Of a DNA stretch of 8,384 nt, positions 1-7,271 are shown piece by piece. The first letter of the stretch is position 1. Every line of letters begins with the position of its first letter. The stretch lies in contig JAKAWN010000301.1 in NCBI GenBank assembly GCA_021827245.1, positions 1 through 8,384 on the forward strand, given 5' to 3'. This stretch comes from Acidobacteriota bacterium. GTDB lineage: Bacteria; Acidobacteriota; Terriglobia; UBA7540. Both the position numbers and the translations under genes were made by a program. The notes under the pieces were generated by a model. The model did not search any database, was not told the DNA's origin, and saw only the letters and a list, made by a program, of their open reading frames with translations.

Positions 1-161
1 TTGGGCCTCATCCCATTCATCCCACACATCTCATCCACGGCCATTGAAGCAGGTTAACAGGCTCATTGCTCGAATCTGATAACTTTTGGAAACAGCGCAT
101 CTCGGTTAATAGCTGCTTGATATGTCCGTTCCGTCCCCACCCCCTTATCGTGATTTTGAGG
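1..161. other. flank downstream of the cluster, no supported gene
   Basis: I see no convincing gene, RNA or intrinsic terminator (no GC hairpin followed by a U-run on the minus strand). An open frame on the minus strand reaches from here into the end of the 581-aa gene, but it has no family resemblance and overlaps that gene out of frame. A short TCATCCCA motif occurs twice near positions 9-24, which is too little to call a repeat element. Confidence 0.4.
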
Positions 162-1907
162 TTAATCAGAATTATTGCGGGTTGAACGACTTCGACTCTT
201 AGGGTATGGGTCGGAGCATGGTAATCCATTGCGTGCCATAAATTCATAGCGCCAGCTATCTCCGGCCCCGGACACCAGCAGTTTGCACGGATGGTAATGG
301 CTGAGGATAAAATCGGTTACGGGGTCATAGGCTATATCTCGCAACGGAGTGCTGGGCCAAGAGGGGGGTATCTTCTCCACGAAGGAAAGGTCCAACAGGA
401 CGGCCGGAGTCCGATTTCTTGAAACCTCCTGGATGACTTCACGCAGTTGTCGGCGCGAGTGCATTCCTGGCTGAATGTACTCGAAGCGGGTGGGGCTGAA
501 AGTGGCCGTCAGGTAATAGAAGATTGGCATGTAGGGATAAACCAGAATCTTGGAGCCGGCCGGGACGTGGGCGTCAAGATAACTGATCACCGCGTCAGAT
601 GATTTGCCCAGAAGGACGCCTCGCCGGGTCCTAATGACCGACTTGGCATTCCTCATTACCATCAGGAATGCCATCCCCACGGTCAGGAAAGTGATGAGGA
701 CAAGGCCAGTCCAGATGGGCCGAAGTGAACGGATCAGCTCGCCGTGAATGTCAGTTCCCTCTATCGTCCAGGCCAAAACCAGGTAATAAATCGGCGACAA
801 GTGAACGAAGTGAATGATGTTGGGACGCGCCACGATGATCGAAGTCAGCAGCCCCGCCATGCACGAACAAGTCACGATGTAGTATGCGGCCCGATCAGCG
901 CGCAAAATGCCTTTTCGTGCCTGAGACGTCCAGTAGATAAGTAGAATGATGGCGATGAGTGGGAGGACAGGGATAATAAAGCAGGGAATCACCGTGAAGA
1001 ACGCAACAGCTCTGGCCAGCCACGGGCCGGATCCGAACATCCTTCTGCGACTGGCGTTCGACCAGTCCTGATAGCCGTACCCCACGCGATTAACGGCGGA
1101 ATAATGCTGGAGCGGCCACACCCAGTCCCTGAGCATGGCGGGCAGCGCGTGATGGACGCCAAAGTATAAGAAGACCGGAACCAAAGGCCAAGCCAGACCG
1201 GCGGCCAGCGCGACCCAGCATCGGTTCTTCAGGCGGCCTCCCTGCCCGCCCAGCGAATGAAGGATCACGAATCCCAGGCCGAGGCCAAGGATAAGCCCGG
1301 CCCCTTTCGATTGCTCGAAGAGAGCGGTCAAGGAGGCAAAAGTTCCAGCGGCGAAGGCCCATCCCCAGTGTGGCTTCTGGACGAGCCAGATGGCGCAATA
1401 GACGCTCGCGCAGGTCCAAAGCGTGCTATCCCAATTGTGGAGCGTTAAAAAGCGCCACGGTAGGCACGTCGTCGTCACGAGCAAGGCCATCGCTAGAGAA
1501 ACCCAGCGTTGGCACACCCGCCGCGCCATGAGAAAGGTGAATACGGAAAACAACGCCCCATAAACCACCAGCACGGTATGCGCCACCACCATCGAGCTGC
1601 CGAAAATCCTGAAGACCAAGGCGAGAAAGTAATACGATCCCGGCGTCAAGAAGGAAAAAAAGTCTCGATAAATAACCTGCCCTTGCAGGATCCGCTGCGC
1701 TCCCTGAAGAATGATTCCTCCGTCAGGATCAATGGCCGTGTATCTCCGGAACATCCACAGGTAAGCGAAGGAGAGAGCAAAGACCAGCAGCGCGAGCCAA
1801 CGGTCCGCCGCGAGCCTTTCCGGACAGAGGAAACCCTGCGGTTCCGCGCTCAAGGGCCCTGCGCCGGGGCGTTGCGGTCTTTCCTCCGCCGATGTGTCAG
1901 TTGCCAT
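162..1907 (-). CDS. GT39/PMT_2-like membrane protein, tandem paralogue with altered Asp-Glu motif, 581 aa
   Basis: A close tandem paralogue of the 572-aa protein. By hand, about 69% of residues match over a 65-residue block running from LQGAQ to ARRV near the N-terminus. It shares LHNWDSTLW, FEQSKGAG, TRRGVLLG, ILVYPY, the C-terminal HYHPC and the overall topology of about ten helices plus a soluble tail. The notable difference is the first-loop motif: here it is DPDGG (60-64), so the Glu of the neighbour's Asp-Glu pair is Gly63. The codons are GGA here and GAA there, a single-base change. If that Glu is needed, this copy may be inactive, differently active or a partner subunit; Asp60 and Asp62 remain. 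The ATG at 1907 is preferred because GGAGA lies 9 nt upstream. A TTG at 1916, overlapping the previous stop as TTGA, has that site only one base away. The gap to the 572-aa gene is 5 nt, which suggests coupling. Confidence 0.86.
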   Translation of the reverse strand: MATDTSAEERPQRPGAGPLSAEPQGFLCPERLAADRWLALLVFALSFAYLWMFRRYTAIDPDGGIILQGAQRILQGQVIYRDFFSFLTPGSYYFLALVFRIFGSSMVVAHTVLVVYGALFSVFTFLMARRVCQRWVSLAMALLVTTTCLPWRFLTLHNWDSTLWTCASVYCAIWLVQKPHWGWAFAAGTFASLTALFEQSKGAGLILGLGLGFVILHSLGGQGGRLKNRCWVALAAGLAWPLVPVFLYFGVHHALPAMLRDWVWPLQHYSAVNRVGYGYQDWSNASRRRMFGSGPWLARAVAFFTVIPCFIIPVLPLIAIILLIYWTSQARKGILRADRAAYYIVTCSCMAGLLTSIIVARPNIIHFVHLSPIYYLVLAWTIEGTDIHGELIRSLRPIWTGLVLITFLTVGMAFLMVMRNAKSVIRTRRGVLLGKSSDAVISYLDAHVPAGSKILVYPYMPIFYYLTATFSPTRFEYIQPGMHSRRQLREVIQEVSRNRTPAVLLDLSFVEKIPPSWPSTPLRDIAYDPVTDFILSHYHPCKLLVSGAGDSWRYEFMARNGLPCSDPYPKSRSRSTRNNSD

Positions 1908-1912
1908 GAGCG

Positions 1913-3631
1913 TCAATCTCCGGTTCTGCGGCGCGCGAGACTTTCCCCCGAGCAGGAGAGATCATTTCGAACCATAAACACCCAAAAGTCTCCCCCGCGG
2001 AGCAGCGGGAGGTCGCGGCAGGGGTGGTAATGGGTTGCGATATAGTCAGCAACGCGGTCCCGGGCCGCTACGGCAGCCAGAGGCGTGCTAGGGAATACCA
2101 CGCCGATGAGGTCATCGTACGACGAGTCGAAGAGCACAACCCGCGGGCGCGCAGCCGCTACCTCTCGCCTCATCTCTTCATACTGTGATCGGTCATTCAA
2201 TCCAAGCTGTAGATACTCGTACCGGCTGACGCTAAACGTCCCCGTCAGGTAGTAAAGGAGGGGCTGGTAGGGGTACACGAGGATCCTTTCGCCCGCGGCG
2301 ACGTGATTTTGGATGTAATTTAATGCCGCTTGGCTAGGAGCGGAGCCGAGGAGCACGCCCCGGCGTGTTTCAATCTTGTGCCCTGCCGCCCGGGACATAA
2401 AAACAAGAACGAGCGCAAGCCCTCCAAACGAGGCCACCAGGTATAGCCCCCCCCAGGTCTTGGCGGCGCTCAAAAAGGGTGACGCTGCGGCCTCAGCCAT
2501 CCACGCGAGGACGAGGCCGAACAGCGGCGCCTGGTAGAGGATATGGCCCGCGCCGGGGCGCCCCGTCCCCAGCGTGCTGAGCAGCAAGCCCGCGAGGACC
2601 GCCGAGACCAACAGGTAATACCGGGACGGCGCACGGTCCTCGTGACGGCCGCGAAGGCGCCTGGCAGAATACACAGCAACCGGAAGGGCGAAGATGGGTA
2701 GAGCAGAGACGATCAAAAGAGGGCTGAGCAAGAAAAGCACGAAGTAGCGCCAGCCCAAGGCGCTATCGCGGACCATGGTTAACCGTTGGACCCAGCCATA
2801 GGGGAGATTGTTGCCGCTCGAAAGATAACGGAAACGCCACAGAAGATCGCTAATCATGGGAGCAAGCGCATGGTGCGCGGCAAAATAGGCCACTGTCAGC
2901 AGAAATGGCCAAGCACAGCCAACGCTCATGGCGACAAGGCTCCCGGTTTCGATGCGAAAGCCCGAGCGATCGGCCCAAGCCAGTGCAACAAATCCGGCCA
3001 CCAAGCCGAGGGCCAGACCCGCACCCTTTGACTGCTCGAAAAGGCAGGTTATCGCCGTCAGCGACCCGATCGCGAAGGCCCAGCCCCAAGCCGGCCTCTC
3101 GAGAAACCGCACGGCGCAATAGAGGGCCAGAAGCGCCCACAAGGTGCTGTCCCAGTTGTGCAGCGAGCTGAAGCGGTATGGAAGGCCGACGATGACGGCG
3201 GGAAGAGCCGCAAATAGCGAGTGCGCCCGCGACGAAACGCGGCGAGCGAGCCAATAGGTGAATACGGAGAAGAGTCCTCCATAAATCACTAAAGCTGTAC
3301 GGGCAACCAGAATCGAGCTGCCAAACACCTTGAACAGCAGCGCCATCCAGTATTCCGACCCGGGAGTAACAAAGTAGAAGAAATCCCGGTACATGACTTG
3401 GCCGTGCAGGATGAGCTGCGCCCCTTGCAGCGTGATCCCTTCGTCAGGCTCCAGGTTAGAAAAGCGGCGGAAAATCAGCAAATAGGCGCACGAGGCCGCG
3501 AACAGCAGCAGGGCGATTGACCAGTCGCGCGCTGATTTTTCGGGAAGGGTGACCGAATCCGCCTCCTCCGGGCGGGATGCTGCGGGGATGAGCGATGCCG
3601 ACTCCGAGCTCTCTCGATGCCAGCTAGCCAT
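1913..3631 (-). CDS. GT39/PMT_2-like GT-C membrane glycosyltransferase, 572 aa
   Basis: Probably an inner-membrane glycosyltransferase that uses a polyprenyl-phosphate sugar on the outer face of the membrane. The first membrane helix (about 37-54) is followed by EPDEG (61-65). An Asp-Glu pair in this first loop is the hallmark of ArnT/PMT-type GT-C enzymes and is thought to act in catalysis. Further along are LQGAQLILHGQ, YRDFFYFVTPGS, LHNWDSTLW and FEQSKGAG, all shared with the 581-aa paralogue downstream. After roughly ten helices comes a soluble C-terminal part with RRGVLLG, ILVYPYQP, YYLTGTF and HYHPC. The ATG at 3631 is chosen for its AGGAGA site; the N-terminal 35 residues are polar and not conserved. 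It overlaps the upstream 562-aa gene by 8 nt and is 5 nt from the downstream paralogue, so all three are likely one transcript. Substrate unknown. The family call rests on topology and motif, not on a database search. Confidence 0.87.
   Translation of the reverse strand: MASWHRESSESASLIPAASRPEEADSVTLPEKSARDWSIALLLFAASCAYLLIFRRFSNLEPDEGITLQGAQLILHGQVMYRDFFYFVTPGSEYWMALLFKVFGSSILVARTALVIYGGLFSVFTYWLARRVSSRAHSLFAALPAVIVGLPYRFSSLHNWDSTLWALLALYCAVRFLERPAWGWAFAIGSLTAITCLFEQSKGAGLALGLVAGFVALAWADRSGFRIETGSLVAMSVGCAWPFLLTVAYFAAHHALAPMISDLLWRFRYLSSGNNLPYGWVQRLTMVRDSALGWRYFVLFLLSPLLIVSALPIFALPVAVYSARRLRGRHEDRAPSRYYLLVSAVLAGLLLSTLGTGRPGAGHILYQAPLFGLVLAWMAEAAASPFLSAAKTWGGLYLVASFGGLALVLVFMSRAAGHKIETRRGVLLGSAPSQAALNYIQNHVAAGERILVYPYQPLLYYLTGTFSVSRYEYLQLGLNDRSQYEEMRREVAAARPRVVLFDSSYDDLIGVVFPSTPLAAVAARDRVADYIATHYHPCRDLPLLRGGDFWVFMVRNDLSCSGESLARRRTGD
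1917..1921 (-). promoter_or_regulatory. ribosome binding site for the 581-aa gene
   Basis: GGAGA on the minus strand, 9 nt before the ATG at 1907, within the last codons of the 572-aa gene. It favours the ATG over the TTG at 1916, which adjoins it too closely. Confidence 0.5.
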
Positions 3632-5312
3632 GCAGTCTCCTGGCCAATGGTCGGGCCGCTGACGGTTTTGAGGCGCGGGTTGGTTCAGGAAGCTTTGCCC
3701 CATGGCTCAAACCCGGCGGGCCGAGCCGGGTGAAAATGACGCTATTCCGGTCTTCATAGACCTTGTGCCAACCGGGCAGCGCCGCAAAATAATTGCCGAC
3801 GGTCGTCCCGCGTTGGACCAAGGCAGAATTGATGTCATATCTCCCAAGAAAGAGATGGGGATTGCCGCGCAGATGCTTAAGCTTATAAAAGTCGAGCAGC
3901 ACTCCCCCGTACTCGTAGATGTCAAAGCGGCCATCAATAAAGACTCCGTGACCTGGCATCGCCCAGATCAAATAGCTGCCCCACAGGTCAGTGTTAAACA
4001 TGTTCCCGGCAACCGGATGCCGTCGCAGGTATTGGACCGCGCCGACGGGCCAGTTGCGGGCTAGCATTTGGCGCAGCTTCGTTCGGGATGGAAACAACGC
4101 GACAACTCCAACCACCACCGCAGCCACCAGCAGGCCGTTCACCACAGGGTGATCCTCGGCGCTTCGGTAGCGTGGCAACCAGCAGGCAAGCAACGAAGCC
4201 AGTACGGGAGCGAAAACAATGGCGAAAATAATAATGAACCGGGCGTGCAAACAGCTTTCGGCCACCAGAAGCATGACAAGGACCAGAGTTTCCAGCCGGT
4301 GCAACACAGGAGAAGCCACCTGCGCGAGCAACGCGACCAGGAGCAAAAACAGAAAAGCTTTTCCATAGGGTGCGGCAAATGAAAGAGGTTGCCATTCCAC
4401 CACGAACCTCATAGCCAGGCCATGCCGCAGGACCAATTCCAACGGGTAGGCGGCGAGCTGAGTTCCGTAAGGAGTCAGCGTCACCGCCACCAGGCATAGC
4501 AGGGTGACGGCCAGCAGATGGCGTCGCTGCTCCGACGTCCAGCGACTGGCCATTAGAAAGCCCGAACGGAACTCCACCAGGCCGCTCACCCAGTACAAGC
4601 CGAGAACAAGGAACCCCAGAATGAAGCTGCCATGCGTATTGACCCAGACCAGAAAAACCACAGGCAAAATCCACAATGATTTCGAACGGCCTTGCTGATA
4701 TCGCTCCAGGTAAATGAGCGTGACCGTCAGAAAGATGAAGCCGATGACCTGTGGCCGCATGGTCAACGAGGCGCCTACAACCGGCATGACAAGCACGGTC
4801 GCCGCTCCTGCGGCCAGAGGGTTCCCGCTTCGCAGCCAGGCGTAGTAGTAAATCAGCAGTGCGAGGGTAATCGCCAGCAAGACGAGCAAAGCCGCCAGTC
4901 CCTGCAATCCACCCAGCCGATCCGCAATGGCCATTACGACTTCCCCAAGCCACTCGTAGGCGATCCAGGGAGCGCCCCGCATCGTGAAGGAATAGGGGTC
5001 CGCCGTTGGCCAAGTGTGAGTGGAAAGTATCCGCTCGCCGACGGCTAGGTGCCACCAAGTGTCCCCTTCGACGAAAAGCTTGCCAGCGATAATGGGGGAT
5101 TTTCGCCATACTGTGGCGGCGACAGCGGCGACACTCACCATCGCGCCGATGAAGGCCGGGAACGAGAATGCCTTGCGCAGCATTGCTTCGATTCCAATCG
5201 CTGAGGGCCTACGGGAGGCGGTGACTCCGCCCGGCGGAAGCGTGCGCTGGTCTCCGTGGCCCATTCGATCTTGCTCGTCATCTGCCATAGGCTGAAAAGC
5301 GCCGCCAACCAT
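3624..5312 (-). CDS. polytopic membrane protein of the WWH family, paralogue of the 525-aa protein, 562 aa
   Basis: Paralogue of the neighbouring 525-aa protein, sharing the AFSFP segment (48-52), the loop motif GDTWWHL (83-89), then PWIAYEWLGE (115-124), many hydrophobic helices, and the C-terminal FIDGRFD (458-464). The role is uncertain. As for its paralogue, a GT-C-like lipid-linked-sugar transferase is an inference from topology and the acidic loop. The N-terminus has about 35 polar residues beyond the shared part. The ATG at 5312 is chosen because GAGG lies 5 nt upstream. In-frame ATGs at 5288, 5264 and 5183 have weaker sites, and 5183 would fall inside sequence homologous to the 525-aa gene. 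The 3' end overlaps the start of the 572-aa gene by 8 nt (ATGGCTAG), and the last codons hold that gene's ribosome site, so the two are probably translationally coupled. A decayed copy of this 3' end lies just upstream. Sure of the gene and the paralogy; start moderately sure. Confidence 0.84.
   Translation of the reverse strand: MVGGAFQPMADDEQDRMGHGDQRTLPPGGVTASRRPSAIGIEAMLRKAFSFPAFIGAMVSVAAVAATVWRKSPIIAGKLFVEGDTWWHLAVGERILSTHTWPTADPYSFTMRGAPWIAYEWLGEVVMAIADRLGGLQGLAALLVLLAITLALLIYYYAWLRSGNPLAAGAATVLVMPVVGASLTMRPQVIGFIFLTVTLIYLERYQQGRSKSLWILPVVFLVWVNTHGSFILGFLVLGLYWVSGLVEFRSGFLMASRWTSEQRRHLLAVTLLCLVAVTLTPYGTQLAAYPLELVLRHGLAMRFVVEWQPLSFAAPYGKAFLFLLLVALLAQVASPVLHRLETLVLVMLLVAESCLHARFIIIFAIVFAPVLASLLACWLPRYRSAEDHPVVNGLLVAAVVVGVVALFPSRTKLRQMLARNWPVGAVQYLRRHPVAGNMFNTDLWGSYLIWAMPGHGVFIDGRFDIYEYGGVLLDFYKLKHLRGNPHLFLGRYDINSALVQRGTTVGNYFAALPGWHKVYEDRNSVIFTRLGPPGLSHGAKLPEPTRASKPSAARPLARRLHG
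3636..3641 (-). promoter_or_regulatory. ribosome binding site for the 572-aa gene, inside the 3' end of the 562-aa gene
   Basis: AGGAGA on the minus strand is followed by CTGC and the ATG at 3631. This near-consensus site decides the start at 3631, rather than the in-frame ATG at 3703 that would add 24 residues and a 80-nt overlap. Its position in the last codons of the upstream gene suggests translational coupling. The same hexamer is kept in the decayed copy at 5367-5362. Confidence 0.75.
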
Positions 5313-5355
5313 GCGAACCTCGGCGGCGACCCCTTTGACCGCCTCGAAACCAGGG

Positions 5356-5538
5356 ATGCGGTCTCCTGGCAGCCGAGGGGGATGCTAACGACCGTGATGC
5401 ACCGGTTGCCTCGGGAAGCTTCGCTCCTCAGCCCGAACCCGGCGGGCCGATCCGGATAAAAATGAGGCAATTCTGGTCTTCACAGGCCCTGTGTCAACGG
5501 GGCAGCGCCGCAAAATAATTGCCGATGGCGATTTCGCG
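5356..5538 (-). pseudogene. decayed 3'-end fragment of a second copy of the 562-aa gene
   Basis: These 183 bases align without a gap to 3630-3812, the 3' end of the intact 562-aa gene, at a constant offset of 1726. By hand I count about 75% identity overall and about 83% over 5436-5538. Read in the matching frame, the fragment gives IGNYFAALP and IGPPG, where the intact gene gives VGNYFAALP and LGPPG. It has in-frame TGA stops at 5496-5494 (replacing Trp515) and 5430-5428 (replacing His537). Many differences change the amino acid, as expected of sequence no longer under selection. The match includes the AGGAGA ribosome site (5367-5362) that in the intact copy serves the next gene, but the following ATG is lost. 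Similarity stops abruptly just above 5538, next to the end of the 525-aa gene. It may continue weakly below 5356 with a 4-nt deletion. The simplest reading is a tandem duplication followed by deletion of most of one copy. Confidence 0.88.
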
Positions 5539-5559
5539 CTCATTTAGCTTGCCAGGGTA

Positions 5560-7137
5560 CTACTGAGGTCTAGGATTCCTGCCTATTGTCGTCCTCTTTA
5601 CCAGCCCCAAAGGCATCGCCGTCGCTCTTTCAAGCAGCGTGCTGATCTTGCCGCTATACAGCACCTTCCAGCCCCGACTGATCTTCAGCAAATAGATCAG
5701 GGGCTGGCTCGACGGAAATAAAACGTAGCGGATTCGGTACTTATCGAGGATGCGCTCCGGATCTTGCATAGTTTGGACTTTCAGGTAGTCAGAAAAAACT
5801 CCGGCGCGTTCAAAAACGTCCACGCGGCTATCCACAAACACCTTGAACTTTGGGTCCTTCCAACCCAGGTATCCTCCCCAGTTGTAAAAGTTCAACGCCC
5901 GCCCGGGCAAGTCGTGCCTCTTCAGATAGCGGACAGCTCCAGCGGGATATTGCCGGGCAATCTCTCGCTTAAGACGCGGAGGCGCCGGGAAACGATAGAC
6001 GACGAGAGCTGAGACGCCGGCGATAATGGCCGCATTGAGCCATGGCTTGTCGATTTCCGGGCGATAGGGCGGAACAAAATGGAGCATCTCGGCGAGAGTA
6101 GGGGCCACAATGATCCCGGCTAGGAAAAGAAAGCGTTCGTACGTAAGTCCACAGTAGAAGCCAAACAGAGTTAAGAGTAAATCGGATAATTTCCATTGAT
6201 AGCGGGACGCAAGCGCCGAGCAAAACAAAACCGCCAGAAGGACGAGAGCAACTTTTCCCTGAGGGCCGTGGAAATCCACTGAAACCCATTCTTGAATGGA
6301 GGCGATATTCAGCCGTTGCCGGAAGGCCAAATTTGCCGGGTAGAGCAGGAGGTGGTATCCGTAAGGGTTGGCGAGCAACGCGGCACAGGAAAGGGCAAAG
6401 ACGAATATCAATTGACGCTGCTGTCTCAGCGACCAGCGCGTGGCTTTGATACGTCCCCACTCACCCTCAAAAAATCCCGACGCGATGTAAATGCCGAAGA
6501 CGATAATCCCGATCGCCCACGAGCCGTGCGTGTTAATCCAGAGGCAGAACAACGCCGGCAAAAGCCACAAAGGCGCGTGGCCCCTTGACCGGAATCGCTC
6601 GAGGATAATGAGCAGAACGACCAAGTAAAGATAGCCGAAGAGAATGGTCCGCGGCCCGAAGTTGATGGTTCCAAGCGCTATAGCGAACCAGCACGCAAGA
6701 ATAGCCGCCTTAATGCGGTGGCTGCGTTCGTAAGAAAGAAATACAAGGAGGATAAAAATAGCCTCCAGCGCCAACAGCATCACGACTTCAATACCTTCCA
6801 GGCCGAGGGCGCGCCAAGCGAGATAATAAGGGATCTCCGCCACCCACTCGGGATTCATCCAAGGCTGTCCCGCGACGGTGAAGGAATACGCCTCAACGTT
6901 TGGCAAATGATGATTTGTGAAAAGATATTGGGCGTTTCGAAGGTGCCACCAGATGTCGGGGTCCGGAAGGTTTCTCTCAGCCAGATGCACGACGACCAGA
7001 ACAATCCATGCGACCAGCATGACAGGGAACGAGAAGGCCTTGCTCAGAATTCTTCGGATTCCGAGCGCTAGGGGGAGATGAAACTTGCGGGCGCCTGGAA
7101 GGGGAGGGCCTGTCACGGGTGAGTGGGTCAAAGACAA
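5560..7137 (-). CDS. polytopic membrane protein of the WWH family, possible GT-C-type glycosyltransferase, 525 aa
   Basis: A large hydrophobic protein with roughly ten membrane segments and a soluble C-terminal part. The first segment (about 39-52) is followed by a loop with PDPDIWWHL (58-66) and then PWMNPEWVAE (92-101). An acidic loop after the first helix is where GT-C enzymes carry their catalytic residue, so a lipid-linked-sugar transferase is plausible but not shown. The C-terminal part has FVDSRVD (434-440), matched by FIDGRFD in the 562-aa paralogue downstream. The start is TTG at 7137, with AAGGA 6 nt upstream. No ATG lies far enough upstream to include IRRILSKAFSFP (27-38), which is conserved in the paralogue (AMLRKAFSFP), so the non-ATG start is well supported. 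It lies 134 bp after the GT2 gene on the same strand, and may be co-transcribed with it or have its own promoter. I know no experimentally assigned function for this family. Confidence 0.85.
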   Translation of the reverse strand: MSLTHSPVTGPPLPGARKFHLPLALGIRRILSKAFSFPVMLVAWIVLVVVHLAERNLPDPDIWWHLRNAQYLFTNHHLPNVEAYSFTVAGQPWMNPEWVAEIPYYLAWRALGLEGIEVVMLLALEAIFILLVFLSYERSHRIKAAILACWFAIALGTINFGPRTILFGYLYLVVLLIILERFRSRGHAPLWLLPALFCLWINTHGSWAIGIIVFGIYIASGFFEGEWGRIKATRWSLRQQRQLIFVFALSCAALLANPYGYHLLLYPANLAFRQRLNIASIQEWVSVDFHGPQGKVALVLLAVLFCSALASRYQWKLSDLLLTLFGFYCGLTYERFLFLAGIIVAPTLAEMLHFVPPYRPEIDKPWLNAAIIAGVSALVVYRFPAPPRLKREIARQYPAGAVRYLKRHDLPGRALNFYNWGGYLGWKDPKFKVFVDSRVDVFERAGVFSDYLKVQTMQDPERILDKYRIRYVLFPSSQPLIYLLKISRGWKVLYSGKISTLLERATAMPLGLVKRTTIGRNPRPQ

Positions 7138-7143
7138 CGGTTA

Positions 7144-7148
7144 TCCTT
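7144..7148 (-). promoter_or_regulatory. ribosome binding site for the TTG-initiated 525-aa gene
   Basis: AAGGA on the minus strand, followed by six bases (TAACCG) and then the TTG at 7137. It decides the start of this gene, since the first possible ATG would cut away sequence conserved with the paralogue. Confidence 0.6.
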
Positions 7149-7170
7149 GGTTTTAGGTCTCGCCATCCCC

Positions 7171-7240
7171 ACGACGGCTTGGCAGGGCTTCCCTAAATAA
7201 GGCCAAGCTAGGCGATACCGCGCTAGCCGATCGCCGTCGT
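7171..7240 (-). other. nested inverted repeats in the 134-bp gap between the GT2 and 525-aa genes
   Basis: An outer 7-bp perfect stem joins ACGACGG (7171-7177) and CCGTCGT (7234-7240). Inside it are GCTTGGC (7177-7183) with GCCAAGC (7202-7208), and either GGCGAT (7211-7216) with ATCGCC (7230-7235) or the competing GCTAG (7207-7211) with CTAGC (7223-7227). Some pairings exclude each other by a base or two. No U-run follows on the minus strand, so it is not a typical intrinsic terminator. It could be a structured 3' end of the GT2 transcript, a structured leader of the 525-aa gene, or chance. I see no promoter with both boxes here: a TTGACG at 7270-7265 has no matching -10 box. Confidence 0.3.
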
Positions 7241-7271
7241 TTCCCACTCCGACGATTGGCTCTTCGTCAAG

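Noticed and set aside
1..161. Terminator at the end of the cluster
   Set aside because: No stable hairpin followed by a U-run is visible on the minus strand.
1509..2030. Plus-strand open frame of 173 codons
   Set aside because: It lies antisense across the end of the 572-aa gene and the start of the 581-aa gene. Its composition is polar and basic with no family resemblance, and conserved paralogue sequence explains the other strand.
3994..5109. Long open frame (371 codons) on the minus strand in another frame of the 562-aa gene
   Set aside because: It lies wholly inside a gene with clear paralogy and membrane topology. Its product is Arg/Gly/Ser-rich, without membrane segments or recognisable motifs, as expected of an out-of-frame reading of GC-rich DNA.
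5135..5470. Minus-strand open frame of 111 codons spanning the remnant and the start of the 562-aa gene
   Set aside because: It reads a different frame from both the remnant and the real gene. Its sequence is Ser/Arg-rich and matches nothing, and the remnant alignment explains this DNA better.
7265..7270. Possible promoter -35 box (TTGACG) before the 525-aa gene
   Set aside because: It overlaps the GT2 stop region, and no -10 box is found at 16-18 bases.
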